Source: Deinococcus aerius
GTDB taxonomy: Bacteria > Deinococcota > Deinococci > Deinococcales > Deinococcaceae
Reading direction: 5' to 3'
Assembly: GCF_002897375.1 (NCBI RefSeq)
Contig: NZ_BFAG01000014.1
Location: 1-64,000 of the forward strand
Length of the DNA stretch: 64,000 bases
In this document: piece after piece, positions 23,665 to 36,388 of the stretch
Layout: every line of letters begins with the position of its first letter
Numbering within the stretch: position 1 is the first letter of the stretch
Translations under genes and position numbers: made by a program
Notes under the pieces: generated by a model
The model's input: only the letters and a program-made list of their open reading frames with translations
Database searches by the model: none
What the model was told of the DNA's origin: nothing

Positions 23665-24348
23665 ATGAGCGCCCTGATCCTGATCGTCGAGGATGAACCG
23701 CAACTGGCGGAGGTGCTGGAAGCCTACGCGAGGCAGGAGGGCTACCGCACCGAGCGCGCCGCCGACGGGAACACGGCCCTGACCGCCTACCGCGCCGCCC
23801 ACCCCGACCTCATCCTGCTCGACGTGATGCTGCCTGGCCGGAGCGGCCTCGACGTGCTGAAAACCGTCCGCGCCGACGGCGCCACCCCCGTCATCCTGGT
23901 CACCGCCCGCGCCGAGGAGACCGACCAGATCGTGGGGCTGGAACTCGGCGCCGACGATTACGTGGTCAAACCCTTCCGCCCCCGTGAACTCATGGCGCGG
24001 GTCAAGGCCGTGCTGAGACGGGTGAGCGCTGCCCTGGAGGACAACGAGCGCCCGCTGCGGGTGGGGCCGCTGGAGGTGGACCGCCGGGCGGTGGTGGCGC
24101 GGGTGAACGGGCAGCCGCTGACGCTGACCCCCACGGAGTTCCGGCTGCTCGCGCACCTGGCGCAGGTGCCGGGCCGGGCCTTCTCCCGCGAGGAACTGCT
24201 CGCCGCCGCGCTGCCCGACAGCGACGCGCTGGAGCGGGTGGTGGACGCGCACCTCGCCTCGGTGCGGCGCAAGCTCGACGGGGTGCGGGCCGGAGAGCTG
24301 CTCCGCACCGTCCGGGGCGTGGGCTACCGCCTGGAGGCGAGCCCTTGA
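23665..24348 (+). CDS. Response regulator, OmpR/PhoB family
   Basis: A 227-residue two-domain regulator. The receiver has the acidic pair Glu9-Asp10 in VEDEP, the phosphoacceptor Asp53 in LILLDVMLPG, and Lys102 in VVKPFRPREL. The C-terminal winged helix (about 130-225) shows LTPTEFRLLAHLAQVPGRAF and the recognition region VDAHLASVRRKLDG. The ATG at 23665 was preferred to upstream starts because the receiver begins right there. The kinase gene follows with a 4-base overlap, and the divergent efflux operon is its likely target, in the manner of BaeR or CusR. Confidence 0.95.
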   Translation: MSALILIVEDEPQLAEVLEAYARQEGYRTERAADGNTALTAYRAAHPDLILLDVMLPGRSGLDVLKTVRADGATPVILVTARAEETDQIVGLELGADDYVVKPFRPRELMARVKAVLRRVSAALEDNERPLRVGPLEVDRRAVVARVNGQPLTLTPTEFRLLAHLAQVPGRAFSREELLAAALPDSDALERVVDAHLASVRRKLDGVRAGELLRTVRGVGYRLEASP

Positions 24349-25631
24349 GGCTGCGCCGCCCCCGCTTCCCCCCCGTCCGCTGGCGCACGCCGAGCCTGGC
24401 GGTGACGCTGCTCCTCGCCATGCTGCTCGTCGTGGGGCTGGCGGTGGGCGGCATGTTCCTGTTCTCGAACCTCGCCGGGCGCCGCGAGGTCGCCAAGCTG
24501 CCGCCCGAGGTCCAGACGTACCTGCGCGAGCGCCAGGAAGCCGAGCGCCGGGGCCAGGAACCGCCCCCACCCCCCCATCCCCCGGCCCTGCCGGGAACAA
24601 GCGCGGCGCGGGGCACGGGGGAGGCCCAACCTGATCCGGGTGTCACGGACCGCGCCGACCGCTCCCAGGGGGGACGCGGGGGCGGTGGCCTGCCCGCCGT
24701 CCTCAACCCCCGCAACCGCTCCTTCATCCGTGACGTGCAGACCAGCCTGATTCAGGGCGGCCTCGTCGCGGCGGCGGTCGCGGCCTCCCTCAGCCTGCTG
24801 CTCGCGCGGCGGGTGGCGCGGCCCATCTCGGCGGTGTCGCAGGCGGCGGTGCGGCTGGCGAACGGCGACCTGACCTCCCGCGCGCCCGCGCTCCGGGGGG
24901 ACCGGGAGGTCGCCGACCTCGCCCGCACCTTCAACGAGATGGCGGGCAGCCTGGAGGCCCTGGAGCGCGAGCGCCAGCAGGCCGTCGCCGACATCGCGCA
25001 CGAGCTGCGCACCCCCATCGCCATCATGCAGGCCCGCCTGGACGCGCTGGAGGACGGCGTCTACCCCCTCGACCGCGAGCAGATCGGGCTGCTGAGCGCG
25101 CAGACGCAGCTCCTGACCCGCCTGGTGGGCGACCTGCGGACCCTCACCCTCGCCGACGCCGGGCGGCTCGGCCTGCACCTGGAGGAACTCGACCTCGCCG
25201 AGGTGGCCGGGCAGGTCGTGCGCGACCTGGGGGACCGGGCGGGGGAGCGCGGGGTCACGCTGACGGCGGCGGCTCATCCTGCCGCCGTGGTGGCCGACCC
25301 CGACCGGGTGCGGCAGGTCACCGCCAACCTCGTGGAAAACGCCCTGCGGCATGCCCGCAGCCAGGTCACCGTGCGCGTGGAGACGGCCCCCGACGGGGTG
25401 AGGCTCCACGTGGACGACGACGGCCCCGGCATCCCCGAGGACCTGCGCGAGACGGTCTTCACCCGCTTCACCCGCCTCGACGAGAGCCGCACCCGCGACA
25501 CGGGCGGCAGCGGCCTCGGCCTCGCCATCGTCCGCGCCCTCGCCGGAGCCCACGGCGGCCACGCCTGCGCCGACGCCTCCCCCCTCGGCGGCGCCCGCTT
25601 CACGGTGACCCTGCCGCATCAGATGGGGTGA
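24345..25631 (+). CDS. Sensor histidine kinase, BaeS-like
   Basis: A 428-residue membrane kinase starting at a TTG that overlaps the regulator stop. Two membrane helices (TLLLAMLLVVGLAVGGMFLF, about 20-45, and QGGLVAAAVAASLSLLLAR, about 135-152) flank a short extracytoplasmic loop rich in Pro, Gly and charged residues, too small for a known sensor domain. A HAMP segment follows, then the H-box DIAHELRTPIAIM with His219, the N-box NLVENALRHA, and G-boxes DDDGPGIPED and TGGSGLGLAIV. It should phosphorylate the adjacent regulator. The minimal loop suggests it senses the membrane or a partner such as the efflux adaptor. Confidence 0.95.
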   Translation: MRLRRPRFPPVRWRTPSLAVTLLLAMLLVVGLAVGGMFLFSNLAGRREVAKLPPEVQTYLRERQEAERRGQEPPPPPHPPALPGTSAARGTGEAQPDPGVTDRADRSQGGRGGGGLPAVLNPRNRSFIRDVQTSLIQGGLVAAAVAASLSLLLARRVARPISAVSQAAVRLANGDLTSRAPALRGDREVADLARTFNEMAGSLEALERERQQAVADIAHELRTPIAIMQARLDALEDGVYPLDREQIGLLSAQTQLLTRLVGDLRTLTLADAGRLGLHLEELDLAEVAGQVVRDLGDRAGERGVTLTAAAHPAAVVADPDRVRQVTANLVENALRHARSQVTVRVETAPDGVRLHVDDDGPGIPEDLRETVFTRFTRLDESRTRDTGGSGLGLAIVRALAGAHGGHACADASPLGGARFTVTLPHQMG

Positions 25632-26064
25632 GGGGGGGGAATTTGGGGTGGGGGCTGTCCCAGGGTGTAGTGGAGAAGCTGGCGCCTGTTCTGCGGACTT
25701 GGGACGAGGAGAAGGGCTTGGAGATTCTGGCTGGCCTCCCACGCCCGGCCCGCTCACCCCCTCCCAACCTCCCCCCTCAAGGGGGAGGGGTAAAAGCGCC
25801 AAAGCTCCTGCTTCCCAAAACCGTCAATTGTGGACGGCCCATTCCTGTCAGCGACTCGCTCTCGCACCGCCTTCACCACGCCTTGCTCGCGCAGCGAGAC
25901 GGTGGGCACGCGGCTGAGCAAGCAGCAAGATCAAACATTCAGCGTGAAGGAAAACGACCACAGGCGTGATGGGCCGAGCCCCTTGCCGAGCGCAGCGCTG
26001 CTCCCCCCTGCCCTCTGGGTAGGGGGGCTGGGGGGGTGGGCCTGCCTTCCAACCCCGCCGCCCC
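25632..26064. other. 433-base gap without a gene
   Basis: No plausible coding sequence was seen. It holds one copy of the G/C-rich intergenic palindrome (25753-25796) and a G-tract-rich stretch near 26015-26060; nothing else was recognised. Confidence 0.6.
25753..25796 (+). repeat. Intergenic palindrome, single unit
   Basis: The unit CTCACCCCCTCCCAA is followed by the stem CCTCCCCC / GGGGGAGG and TAAAAG. Same orientation as the unit at 15589, with no clear partner nearby. Confidence 0.6.
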
Positions 26065-26421
26065 TCACCCCCGCGCCCTGAGCCCCACCAACAGCCCCGC
26101 CGTAAACGCCCCCACAAACGGCAGATTCGCCGTGAGCACCTGCCCCACCCACGCCCCCCCCACCTCTCCCCCCTGCCGCAGCAGCGGATCGGCCAACGCC
26201 TGCACCCGCGGCCAGTTCACCGTCAGCAGGTCGAAGTAGGCCAGCACCTGCACGGTGATGAACAGCAACCCCAACGCCAGCAGGGCCAGACGCCCGATCT
26301 TTTTCAGCGCGAACCCCGTGGCAAACCCCAGCACCGCCCCCACGCTCAGATCGGGGAGCAGCGGCCGCAGGGCGTCGGCGATGGGCGAGGTGGAGAGCGC
26401 GTCGGGCAAGGGCGGGAGCAT
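26065..26421 (-). CDS. FUN14 domain membrane protein
   Basis: A 118-residue membrane protein with the FUN14 pattern: a conserved Gly-rich segment LSVGAVLGFATGFALKKIGR, then LALLALGLLFITVQVLAYF and the NWPRV motif, and a C-terminal helix NLPFVGAFTAGLLVGLRARG. Bacterial members have no established role. I chose the ATG at 26421 because it gives the family-size protein. It is divergent from the ECF sigma factor gene, 91 bp away. Confidence 0.82.
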   Translation of the reverse strand: MLPPLPDALSTSPIADALRPLLPDLSVGAVLGFATGFALKKIGRLALLALGLLFITVQVLAYFDLLTVNWPRVQALADPLLRQGGEVGGAWVGQVLTANLPFVGAFTAGLLVGLRARG

Positions 26422-26497
26422 GCTACCGCCGCCCGTCTTGCGCGCGTCTTGCAGGGCCAGTCGCCAAAAGGCGGAGGCACCCCGCCCCCGCAGGCGG

Positions 26498-26503
26498 TAT
26501 GGT
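26498..26503 (+). promoter_or_regulatory. -10 box of a leaderless promoter
   Basis: TATGGT ends nine bases before the GTG at 26513. Confidence 0.4.
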
Positions 26504-26512
26504 GGGCGGGAC

Positions 26513-27088
<576 letters not shown>

Positions 27089-27180
27089 GGGAGCGGTCAG
27101 CCAAGGGGAACGAGTCCCTGGTTCTCCCTGACCCCTTCCCCGCGTGGTTTCCCTCACGGCCCCCCGCCCCATGCCCCCGC

Positions 27181-27186
27181 TAGGCT
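27181..27186 (+). promoter_or_regulatory. -10 box of a leaderless promoter
   Basis: TAGGCT ends six bases before the GTG at 27193. Confidence 0.5.
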
Positions 27187-27192
27187 GGGGGG

Positions 27193-28200
27193 GTGAGTCT
27201 GGGAATGTGGATACGCGGGGGCCTGCTGACGCTGGGGCTGGCGGGCGTGCCGTGGGCGGCGCTGGTGGAGGCGGGGGCCGTTCAGCCCACGGGCTTCCGG
27301 GTGGGCTTCTCGATGGACGAGGAGCGGCGGGCCCCGCTGACTGTCGCCTTCACGGCGCAGGCGCCCACCGAGGACCGGGTGGAGTGGGACTTCGGGGACG
27401 GGAGCGTGGCCCAGGGCACCCGGGTGACGCACACCTACTACCGGGCGGGCACCTACACCCTGCGTGCCCGTCTGATCGACACGCGCGGACAGGTGCGGGC
27501 GACCGCGACCGGCCTGGTCCAGGTCCTCAGCGGCGGCCCCGAACACGCCGAAGCGGTCGTGCTGCTCGGGCGCGGCGAGGTGCGGCTGAGTGCGGCGGGC
27601 AGCGTGGCCTACCGTCCCGGCACACCGAGCTTCACCCTGAACGGTCGCCCAGTGGGGGGTGGCCCCGTCCAGATCGCGGCGGGCGAGTACCGCGCGACCG
27701 TGCGGGTGCCCGGCGAGAGGGGGACGCTGGAGCGCACCGTCGCCTTCCGCATCGCGCCGCTGGCCGCCAGCGTCCCCTTCGAGACCGAGGTGCTGCGCCT
27801 GACGAACCAGGCCCGCGCCCGCGGCTGGAACTGCGCGACCCTGCGGGAAGGCGGCCCGGCGCTGCCAGCCCTGACGCGCGACCCTCAGTTGGAGGTCGCC
27901 GCGCTCGCCCAGTCGGCGGGGATGGCGCTGCACGGCTACTTCGACCACAAGAGCGGGCTGGACGGGAGTACGCCGATGCAGCGGGTGCAGGCGACCGGGC
28001 TGCGGCCCCAGGCGGTCGCCGAGAACATCGCCGCGGGGCAGCGCACCCCCGAGGAGGTCGTGCAGGCCTGGCTGCGCAGCCCCGGCCACTGCCACAACAT
28101 CATGGGGGACTTCTCCCGCATCGGCGTGTCGTACGTGAACCGTGCGGGCAGCCCCCACCTCCACTACTGGACGCAGGTGTTTGCCGCGCCCGCCGAGTAG
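27193..28200 (+). CDS. Secreted PKD-CAP domain protein
   Basis: A 335-residue exported protein. After a signal peptide ([20 protein letters not shown]) comes a PKD-type immunoglobulin-like domain (about 40-110; [20 protein letters not shown]), then a second beta domain, then a CAP/SCP domain (about 200-335). The CAP part has [17 protein letters not shown], the putative metal His in [20 protein letters not shown], and [20 protein letters not shown]. Bacterial CAP proteins are extracellular and mostly of unknown activity. PKD domains usually mediate surface or polysaccharide binding. Two Cys (CATL and GHCHN) could form a disulfide. Confidence 0.9.
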   Translation: MSLGMWIRGGLLTLGLAGVPWAALVEAGAVQPTGFRVGFSMDEERRAPLTVAFTAQAPTEDRVEWDFGDGSVAQGTRVTHTYYRAGTYTLRARLIDTRGQVRATATGLVQVLSGGPEHAEAVVLLGRGEVRLSAAGSVAYRPGTPSFTLNGRPVGGGPVQIAAGEYRATVRVPGERGTLERTVAFRIAPLAASVPFETEVLRLTNQARARGWNCATLREGGPALPALTRDPQLEVAALAQSAGMALHGYFDHKSGLDGSTPMQRVQATGLRPQAVAENIAAGQRTPEEVVQAWLRSPGHCHNIMGDFSRIGVSYVNRAGSPHLHYWTQVFAAPAE

Positions 28201-28218
28201 ACCGGGCGCGCCCCGCGC

Positions 28219-28234
28219 GAAGGCCTTGGCCTTC
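28219..28234. terminator. Short hairpin between convergent genes
   Basis: GAAGGCC and GGCCTTC form a 7 bp stem with only two bases between, located between the CAP gene and the convergent kinase gene. Confidence 0.4.
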
Positions 28235-28293
28235 TGCCCCCAACCTGCTCCTCCGCTGAGCGCCCACGTTCGCGGGAGGTCGTGCAGACCCCT

Positions 28294-29543
<1,250 letters not shown>

Positions 29544-29547
<4 letters not shown>

Positions 29548-30095
29548 GGGGCGGGGGCGATGCGCTCCACGAACCACACCCAGGCGGCCCCGTAGAGCCG
29601 CGCCGGGAAGCGCGCCGGGTCGCGGGGCAGCACGACGGTCAGCGGTCCCTTCTCCAGCACCGGGATGGGTTTCCCGTTCGCCGTGTGCGCGAGCATGATG
29701 GGCGCTTCCAGGTAGTCCCGGGCGCGGATGGTGGTCACGAAGCCGTTGCTGGCGTAGAGGCGCATGTCCCGCCCGGCGAAGCCCCCCATGACCGCCAGGT
29801 CACGCAGGGGCACGCCCTCGTAGGTGAAGGTGCGGTGAAGCTGCGCGTGTTCGGTCGCGTAGCGCACGGTGGGCAGCGCGAGCAGTTGCGCCCGCGTCAG
29901 GGCCAGCGAGCGGCCAGGACCCTCCACGGTTAGCATGATTCGTTCGCCGGGCCGCACGGCGGGCAGCGGGCGGGCGGGGTGGACGTAGGAGAAGGGGGGC
30001 CATTTCGCACTCTGCCGCTCGCCGGAGGAGGTCCCCAGGGCCAGGCCGGACGCCAGGACCAGGGCAGGCAGCAGGGCCAGGATTTTGGGGAACAC
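29544..30095 (-). CDS. Exported protein of the sulfite oxidase / Moco-domain fold lacking the cysteine ligand
   Basis: A 183-residue exported protein. The signal peptide ([18 protein letters not shown]) starts at the GTG at 30095, five bases from a TAGAGT -10 box. The mature part follows the oxidoreductase molybdopterin-binding fold: [20 protein letters not shown], then [41 protein letters not shown] and [11 protein letters not shown]. The chain contains no cysteine at all, so the molybdenum ligand is absent and enzymatic activity is unlikely. Being translationally coupled to a sensor kinase, it looks like the periplasmic ligand-binding partner of that kinase. That role is inference from context. 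Confidence 0.82.
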
Positions 30096-30100
30096 GCCCC

Positions 30101-30106
30101 ACTCTA
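30101..30106 (-). promoter_or_regulatory. -10 box before the sulfite-oxidase-fold gene
   Basis: TAGAGT on the minus strand ends five bases before the GTG at 30095. Confidence 0.42.
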
Positions 30107-30408
30107 GTGCGCCGGGGGGCGGACCCTCAAGGTGACACCCCGGGAAGTAGGCCCTGATCCCGGCGAAGGTCAAAAGGGGTGCCGTCACCCGGAGCGCGGG
30201 CGAAGGGTCCAGGGCGGCGGGTGGGAGATGCCCCGCCCCGGGCTCAGCACGGCAACTTCCTTGAGCTTGGGCGGAAATAGGCCGTTATTTTTGACCAGGC
30301 AGAAGCTGTCCTGCGTCAAATTGCAAGTCAGCCTGGGCAGGCTTTGATCTCCACGCCGTCCCGGCTCTGGGAGCTGCCCTCATCAGCCGACTTCACCTGT
30401 CTGGCGTC

Positions 30409-30480
30409 CCCTCACCCCCGCCTGCGCCGAGGCCTCTCCGCAGGCGGCTCTACGAGTCCCACGAGGGGAGAGGGTCAGAA
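30409..30480 (+). repeat. Intergenic palindrome with internal insertion
   Basis: CCTCACCCCC and the 3' end CCCACGAGGGGAGAGGGTC match the unit at 15589, but about 35 bases with their own stem (GCCTGCG / CGCAGGC) sit in between. It looks like a palindrome inserted into a palindrome. Confidence 0.5.
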
Positions 30481-30561
30481 CCGCTGAAGAGGAAGGGACA
30501 CCGGAACGGTGTCCTTGCTTGAGATCGAAGCCTGCCAGCCCGGGACGTTCTCCGGCCTTCC

Positions 30562-30798
30562 TCAGCGCTCGCCGGGAAGGCCCACGCTGACGAGGTGGAA
30601 GGCGTCCGGACTGGCTCCCGGATTGATGCGGAATCTCCAGGGGCCGTACTCGGTGTCCAGCAGCACCTCGCCGTCCCCGGCGGCGGCGCGGCGCAGGGCC
30701 TCCCAGTCCTCGTCGGTCACGCTGCCGTGGATCAGGACGAGTTCGTTCCGAACGGGCGTCTGGGTCCCGGTGATGATGCGGGTGCTGAGCTGTTCCAT
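30562..30798 (-). CDS. Small hypothetical protein
   Basis: A 78-residue soluble protein of unknown function, with neither signal peptide nor membrane segment. The sequence reads as beta-rich: TRIITGTQTPVRNELVLIHG, a helix TDEDWEALRRAAAG, then VLLDTEYGPWRFRINPG. Its reality is supported by codon-like GC bias, by a -10 box at the proper leaderless distance, and by isolation between two genes of the opposite sense or none. I do not recognise the family. Confidence 0.62.
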   Translation of the reverse strand: MEQLSTRIITGTQTPVRNELVLIHGSVTDEDWEALRRAAAGDGEVLLDTEYGPWRFRINPGASPDAFHLVSVGLPGER

Positions 30799-30804
30799 GC
30801 CCCC

Positions 30805-30810
30805 AGCTTA
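30805..30810 (-). promoter_or_regulatory. -10 box of a leaderless promoter
   Basis: TAAGCT on the minus strand ends six bases before the ATG at 30798. Confidence 0.48.
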
Positions 30811-30919
30811 GCGGGAAGAGCCCCGGGGCCAGTCAGGCATGAAGCCCGAGTGAGAGGTCCCTCACCCCCACTGAGGGCCACGTCAGGAGGCGGTCAAGCA
30901 GGGGAGGCAGAGTGGGCGC

Positions 30920-31867
30920 ATGAAGGTTCTCACCCCCCTGAACGCCCTCACGGCCCTGCTGCTCGGCACGGCGAGCGCCGCCCCCGTCATCAGCGCCCAG
31001 AGCATCATCGTGAACCCGGTGCCCACCACCCTGAGCGTGAAGGTCTGGACCGACCGCGACAGCAGCGGCACCCAGGCGCCGGGCTACGCGCCGGGCGAGC
31101 GCATCCGGCTGTATACCAGCGTGAACCAGGACGCCTACGTGTATCTGTTCAACGTGGACCCCCAGGGCAACGTCGACCTGATCCTGCCCAACCGGTACCA
31201 GGGCGGCGGCAACTTCCTGAAGGCGAACACCACCCGCGCCTTCCCCTCGCCCGGCGACCCCTTCACCTTCGATGTCGCCACGCCCTACGGCCTGAACAAG
31301 GTGCTCGCGCTCGCGAGCCGCACCCAGCTCAACCTCGACCAGATCGCCTCCTTCAAGTCGCAGCAAAACTCGTTTGCCACGGTGAACGTCAAGGGCCAGC
31401 AGCAGCTCGCGCAGGCGCTGAGCATCGTGGTGAAGCCCGTCGAGCAGACGAGCTGGATCAGCGACACGGCGTACTACACGGTCGTCTCTCCCACCGGGAA
31501 CACGGGGGGCGGCTCGGCCACGCCGCTCCTGGTTCCGGCCCCCGCTGCGTCGGCACCCGCGCGCCCCAACCCCATTCAGCCCGCGCCGACCGCCAAGGCC
31601 CTCTCGGTGCAGGTCCAGCCGACTGCGCCGCAGCCCGCGCCGTTGCCGAACACGCGCGACTGGCAGGCCACCGTCGAGCGCCAGGGCAGCCTGAGCGCCG
31701 TGTACGCCGAGTACGCGGCCCGCCTGCGCGCCGAGGGGTACACCCAGACGAGTTCCCGGCAGACGGGCAACCATATCCGGGGTGAGTTCCGCAAGGGCGA
31801 CGGACGTGCCACCCTGGAAGTCAAGCAGAAGGGCAGCCGCTTCGAGATCAAGGTCACCCGCCGCTGA
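30920..31867 (+). CDS. Secreted DUF4384 domain protein
   Basis: A 315-residue exported protein. The signal peptide ends at about residue 21 ([10 protein letters not shown]). Residues about 30-180 match the DUF4384 pattern: [13 protein letters not shown], the diagnostic [20 protein letters not shown] followed by [16 protein letters not shown], and [13 protein letters not shown] Pro/Ala linker (about 200-240) joins a C-terminal ferredoxin-like piece ([20 protein letters not shown] to RFEIKVTRR). DUF4384 proteins are typically envelope-associated and occur in Deinococcus near S-layer components. The exact role is unknown. Confidence 0.88.
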   Translation: MKVLTPLNALTALLLGTASAAPVISAQSIIVNPVPTTLSVKVWTDRDSSGTQAPGYAPGERIRLYTSVNQDAYVYLFNVDPQGNVDLILPNRYQGGGNFLKANTTRAFPSPGDPFTFDVATPYGLNKVLALASRTQLNLDQIASFKSQQNSFATVNVKGQQQLAQALSIVVKPVEQTSWISDTAYYTVVSPTGNTGGGSATPLLVPAPAASAPARPNPIQPAPTAKALSVQVQPTAPQPAPLPNTRDWQATVERQGSLSAVYAEYAARLRAEGYTQTSSRQTGNHIRGEFRKGDGRATLEVKQKGSRFEIKVTRR

Positions 31868-31885
31868 GCTTTCCCGACTCCACGT

Positions 31886-31911
31886 CCGCCGCTCCAGAAC
31901 CGGGGCGGCGG
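31886..31911 (+). terminator. Terminator-like hairpin
   Basis: CCGCCGCTCC pairs with GGGGCGGCGG (one G-T pair) around a 6-base loop, 18 bases after the DUF4384 stop. Confidence 0.6.
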
Positions 31912-32114
31912 ATGCCTTTCGGCTGGTGGTCCTGCCAAACCGGCGGATGCCGAGCCCGCAGAAACAGGATGGAGGTCTTGTCCACCCCAGCGCCTCCAGT
32001 CACCGGCACGCGACAGCCTTCCAGCGAAGGCCGCAGCGGGACCGCTTCACCCTGCAGCCACCGGGGCAAGCGTCAGACCTCTGCGGAATGCCCCCCTTCC
32101 AGACATTCGACCCC

Positions 32115-32142
32115 TTGCCTTTCTCTTAATGCCGACTAGACT
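32115..32142 (+). promoter_or_regulatory. Promoter of the feo operon
   Basis: A -35-like TTGCCT (32115-32120), a 16 bp spacer and a -10 TAGACT (32137-32142) lie 20 bases before the feoA ATG. No classical Fur or DtxR box was recognised around it. Confidence 0.5.
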
Positions 32143-32162
32143 TATCGGGTATCGGGGGCGCG

Positions 32163-32389
32163 ATGGAAGAACGAGGCTTGAACGAACTGAACCCCGGCGA
32201 GGCCGCCCACGTGGTCACCCTGGACCCCCGGCACCCCCTGCGGCGGCGGCTGCTGGAACTGGGCTTCGTGCGGGGGGCGCGGGTGGCGGTCGTGCGCCGG
32301 GCGCCGATGGGTGACCCGGTCGAGGTGCGGGTGAACGGAACCGACCTGGCGCTGCGGGCACAGGACCTGCGCGGCATCCGGGTGCGGGC

Positions 32390-32393
<4 letters not shown>
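32163..32393 (+). CDS. feoA: Ferrous iron transport protein A
   Basis: FeoA of 76 residues, a small SH3-like protein that supports FeoB. The family core is plain: [15 protein letters not shown], then [39 protein letters not shown]. It is the first gene of the ferrous iron uptake operon and overlaps feoB by four bases (ATGA), so the two are made in step. Confidence 0.95.
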
Positions 32394-34902
<2,509 letters not shown>

Positions 34903-34911
34903 GGGGAAGAG

Positions 34912-34935
34912 GGCGGGCTCAGTTGAAAACCCGCC
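34912..34935. terminator. Hairpin between feo operon and GIY-YIG gene
   Basis: GGCGGG and CCCGCC pair around an A-rich 12-base loop between two convergent genes. Confidence 0.45.
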
Positions 34936-34939
34936 TGTC

Positions 34940-35950
34940 CTATTGGGTGTCTAAACTCAACTCGGCCTGACGCGCGATAAACGCCCGCTCAGCCGCATCT
35001 ACCAGGTCAAAGCAGTGGTAGCGGCTGTAGTACGTTGGCCCCTTCCGCATCAGACGCAGATTCATCAGGGCCATTGCCTGGGCCGATAATCCGCTCTGAA
35101 GCAGACCGGTAATGTCAGCGAAGCCATGGGCGAACATATTGAATTGGTCCTGTCCCCCTGGTGCATAAGTATGGTCCGTCATCTCCCAGCCCAATTCAGC
35201 TATTTGCTGCGGCCAGTCTTCACCCAACTCCTCGCGCAACGGACTCATCGCCAAATGGAAGCTAGCCCAGAGCCCGCTGTCCTCCACGAACAGGCTGAAC
35301 ACCTCCTGCATGTTCAGGTTCACCCGGAACAGCAAGGTGCTGCCTTCTGGTGCCCCGGTGTCCGGCAAGCAGGACACCGACCAAAAGCTCAGCTCCGTCC
35401 GGCGTGGGAAAGGCACCACCGTCTGGAGGTACAGACCCAGCACCGTCAAGGCGTCTGGTGCGTAAGGCGACGTCATGAATCGTTCGAACCTGCGCCGGTA
35501 ACGCAGGCGCAAGGCCTCGTCCTGAACACGCGCCTCATCGTCCTGAAGCGCACTGACATCACCAGTGAGCCACACCTCCTGCTCCTCCGGCAGCACCACC
35601 AGGTCCAAGTCCCGCTCACCCTGTACTACGCTCATATGCTCGATGTTTCGCAGGCGCAAGCCCCGCGCCTCCAACGCGTGGATGAACTGCCGCTCAACCG
35701 CGTTCAGATCCGCCTGCTTCACCCGCTGGAAGGTCAGGTGCGTGATGTCATCGTGCGTCTGGCGGTGCTGGGCGAAGCGGCGCACGACATCCACCGCCTG
35801 CCCCACGTACCGCTCCCCGTTTGCAAAACCCAGCACGTAGATGCCGCACCGCTGGCTCTGCCTGTGCAGGTCTGCCACCGAGAACCGACCCGCCACTTCC
35901 TGCCAGTCCGGAAAGCCCAGTGCCCAGATATGTTCGTCGCCCGCCCGCAT
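34940..35950 (-). CDS. GIY-YIG nuclease-domain protein with unknown C-terminal domain
   Basis: A 336-residue protein. Residues about 33-105 are a GIY-YIG nuclease domain with the full catalytic set: GIY at 36-38, YVG at 48-50, Arg57/58 in DVVRRFAQHR, and Glu86 in NAVERQFIHA. The remaining 230 residues contain an acidic linker (EEQEVWLTGDVSALQDDEAR) and a globular domain with FWSVSCLPDTGAPEGS and LLFRVNLNMQEVFSLFVEDS that I do not recognise. Base composition is clearly less G/C-rich than its neighbours and codon choice is less biased, so recent acquisition is likely. No toxin partner, methylase or integrase is next to it. Confidence 0.82.
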   Translation of the reverse strand: MRAGDEHIWALGFPDWQEVAGRFSVADLHRQSQRCGIYVLGFANGERYVGQAVDVVRRFAQHRQTHDDITHLTFQRVKQADLNAVERQFIHALEARGLRLRNIEHMSVVQGERDLDLVVLPEEQEVWLTGDVSALQDDEARVQDEALRLRYRRRFERFMTSPYAPDALTVLGLYLQTVVPFPRRTELSFWSVSCLPDTGAPEGSTLLFRVNLNMQEVFSLFVEDSGLWASFHLAMSPLREELGEDWPQQIAELGWEMTDHTYAPGGQDQFNMFAHGFADITGLLQSGLSAQAMALMNLRLMRKGPTYYSRYHCFDLVDAAERAFIARQAELSLDTQ

Positions 35951-36013
35951 AGCTGACGTGCCCCCCCAGCTCTGCTCCTGTAACAGCCCTAACCTCTAAC
36001 TGCTATCTGCCCT

Positions 36014-36316
36014 TCACACCACGATCCGCCGGAACGCGCCGTCCTCGCCCACCATCGGCAGTTGGCCGTACATCAGCTCCTGCTCGACCACCCGGGCCAC
36101 GTCCTCGCCGAGCTGCACCGCATCCCGCTTCTCGCTCTCCAGCGGCTCGGCGATCACGTCGAACCCGCGCAGGGCGTTCACGTCCTGGTGGCGCACCTCG
36201 ACGCGGAAGCTGCCGCCGTCCATGTGAGGCGTGATCGTCAGCCCCTCGGGGTGATCGTAGGTGAAGGCGGCCTGGAAGGCGGTCAGGGTGTCTTGCAGGT
36301 TCATTCGCGCGGTCAT
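36014..36316 (-). CDS. Small hypothetical protein
   Basis: A 100-residue soluble protein of unknown function. It reads as one alpha/beta domain: LQDTLTAFQAAFTYDHPEG, then LTITPHMDGGSFRVEVRHQD, FDVIAEPLESEKRDAVQLGE and a long helix DVARVVEQELMY. ATG at 36304 is an alternative start four residues in. Composition is normal for the chromosome, unlike the adjacent GIY-YIG gene. It is divergent from the MFS transporter, with 72 bp between them. Confidence 0.7.
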   Translation of the reverse strand: MTARMNLQDTLTAFQAAFTYDHPEGLTITPHMDGGSFRVEVRHQDVNALRGFDVIAEPLESEKRDAVQLGEDVARVVEQELMYGQLPMVGEDGAFRRIVV

Positions 36317-36374
36317 GGGGGCAGTGTGCCCAACCTTTTCGGCGACGGGGTGAAGGGCCGGTAAAGGCGCGACC

Positions 36375-36380
36375 TATACT
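36375..36380 (+). promoter_or_regulatory. -10 box of a leaderless promoter
   Basis: TATACT ends eight bases before the ATG at 36389. Confidence 0.6.
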
Positions 36381-36388
36381 GGCCGCAC

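Larger units (their letters stand above)
30096..30561. other. 466-base gap without a gene
   Basis: No coding sequence was supported. It holds one interrupted copy of the intergenic palindrome (30409-30480), a less G/C-rich stretch at about 30262-30350, and a small hairpin AGCCTG-GG-CAGGCT followed by TTT at 30330-30346. Confidence 0.55.

Noticed and set aside
25849..25890. A possible second intergenic element with CTTGCTCGCGCAGCGAG
   Set aside because: The symmetry is short and no other copy was seen in the window.
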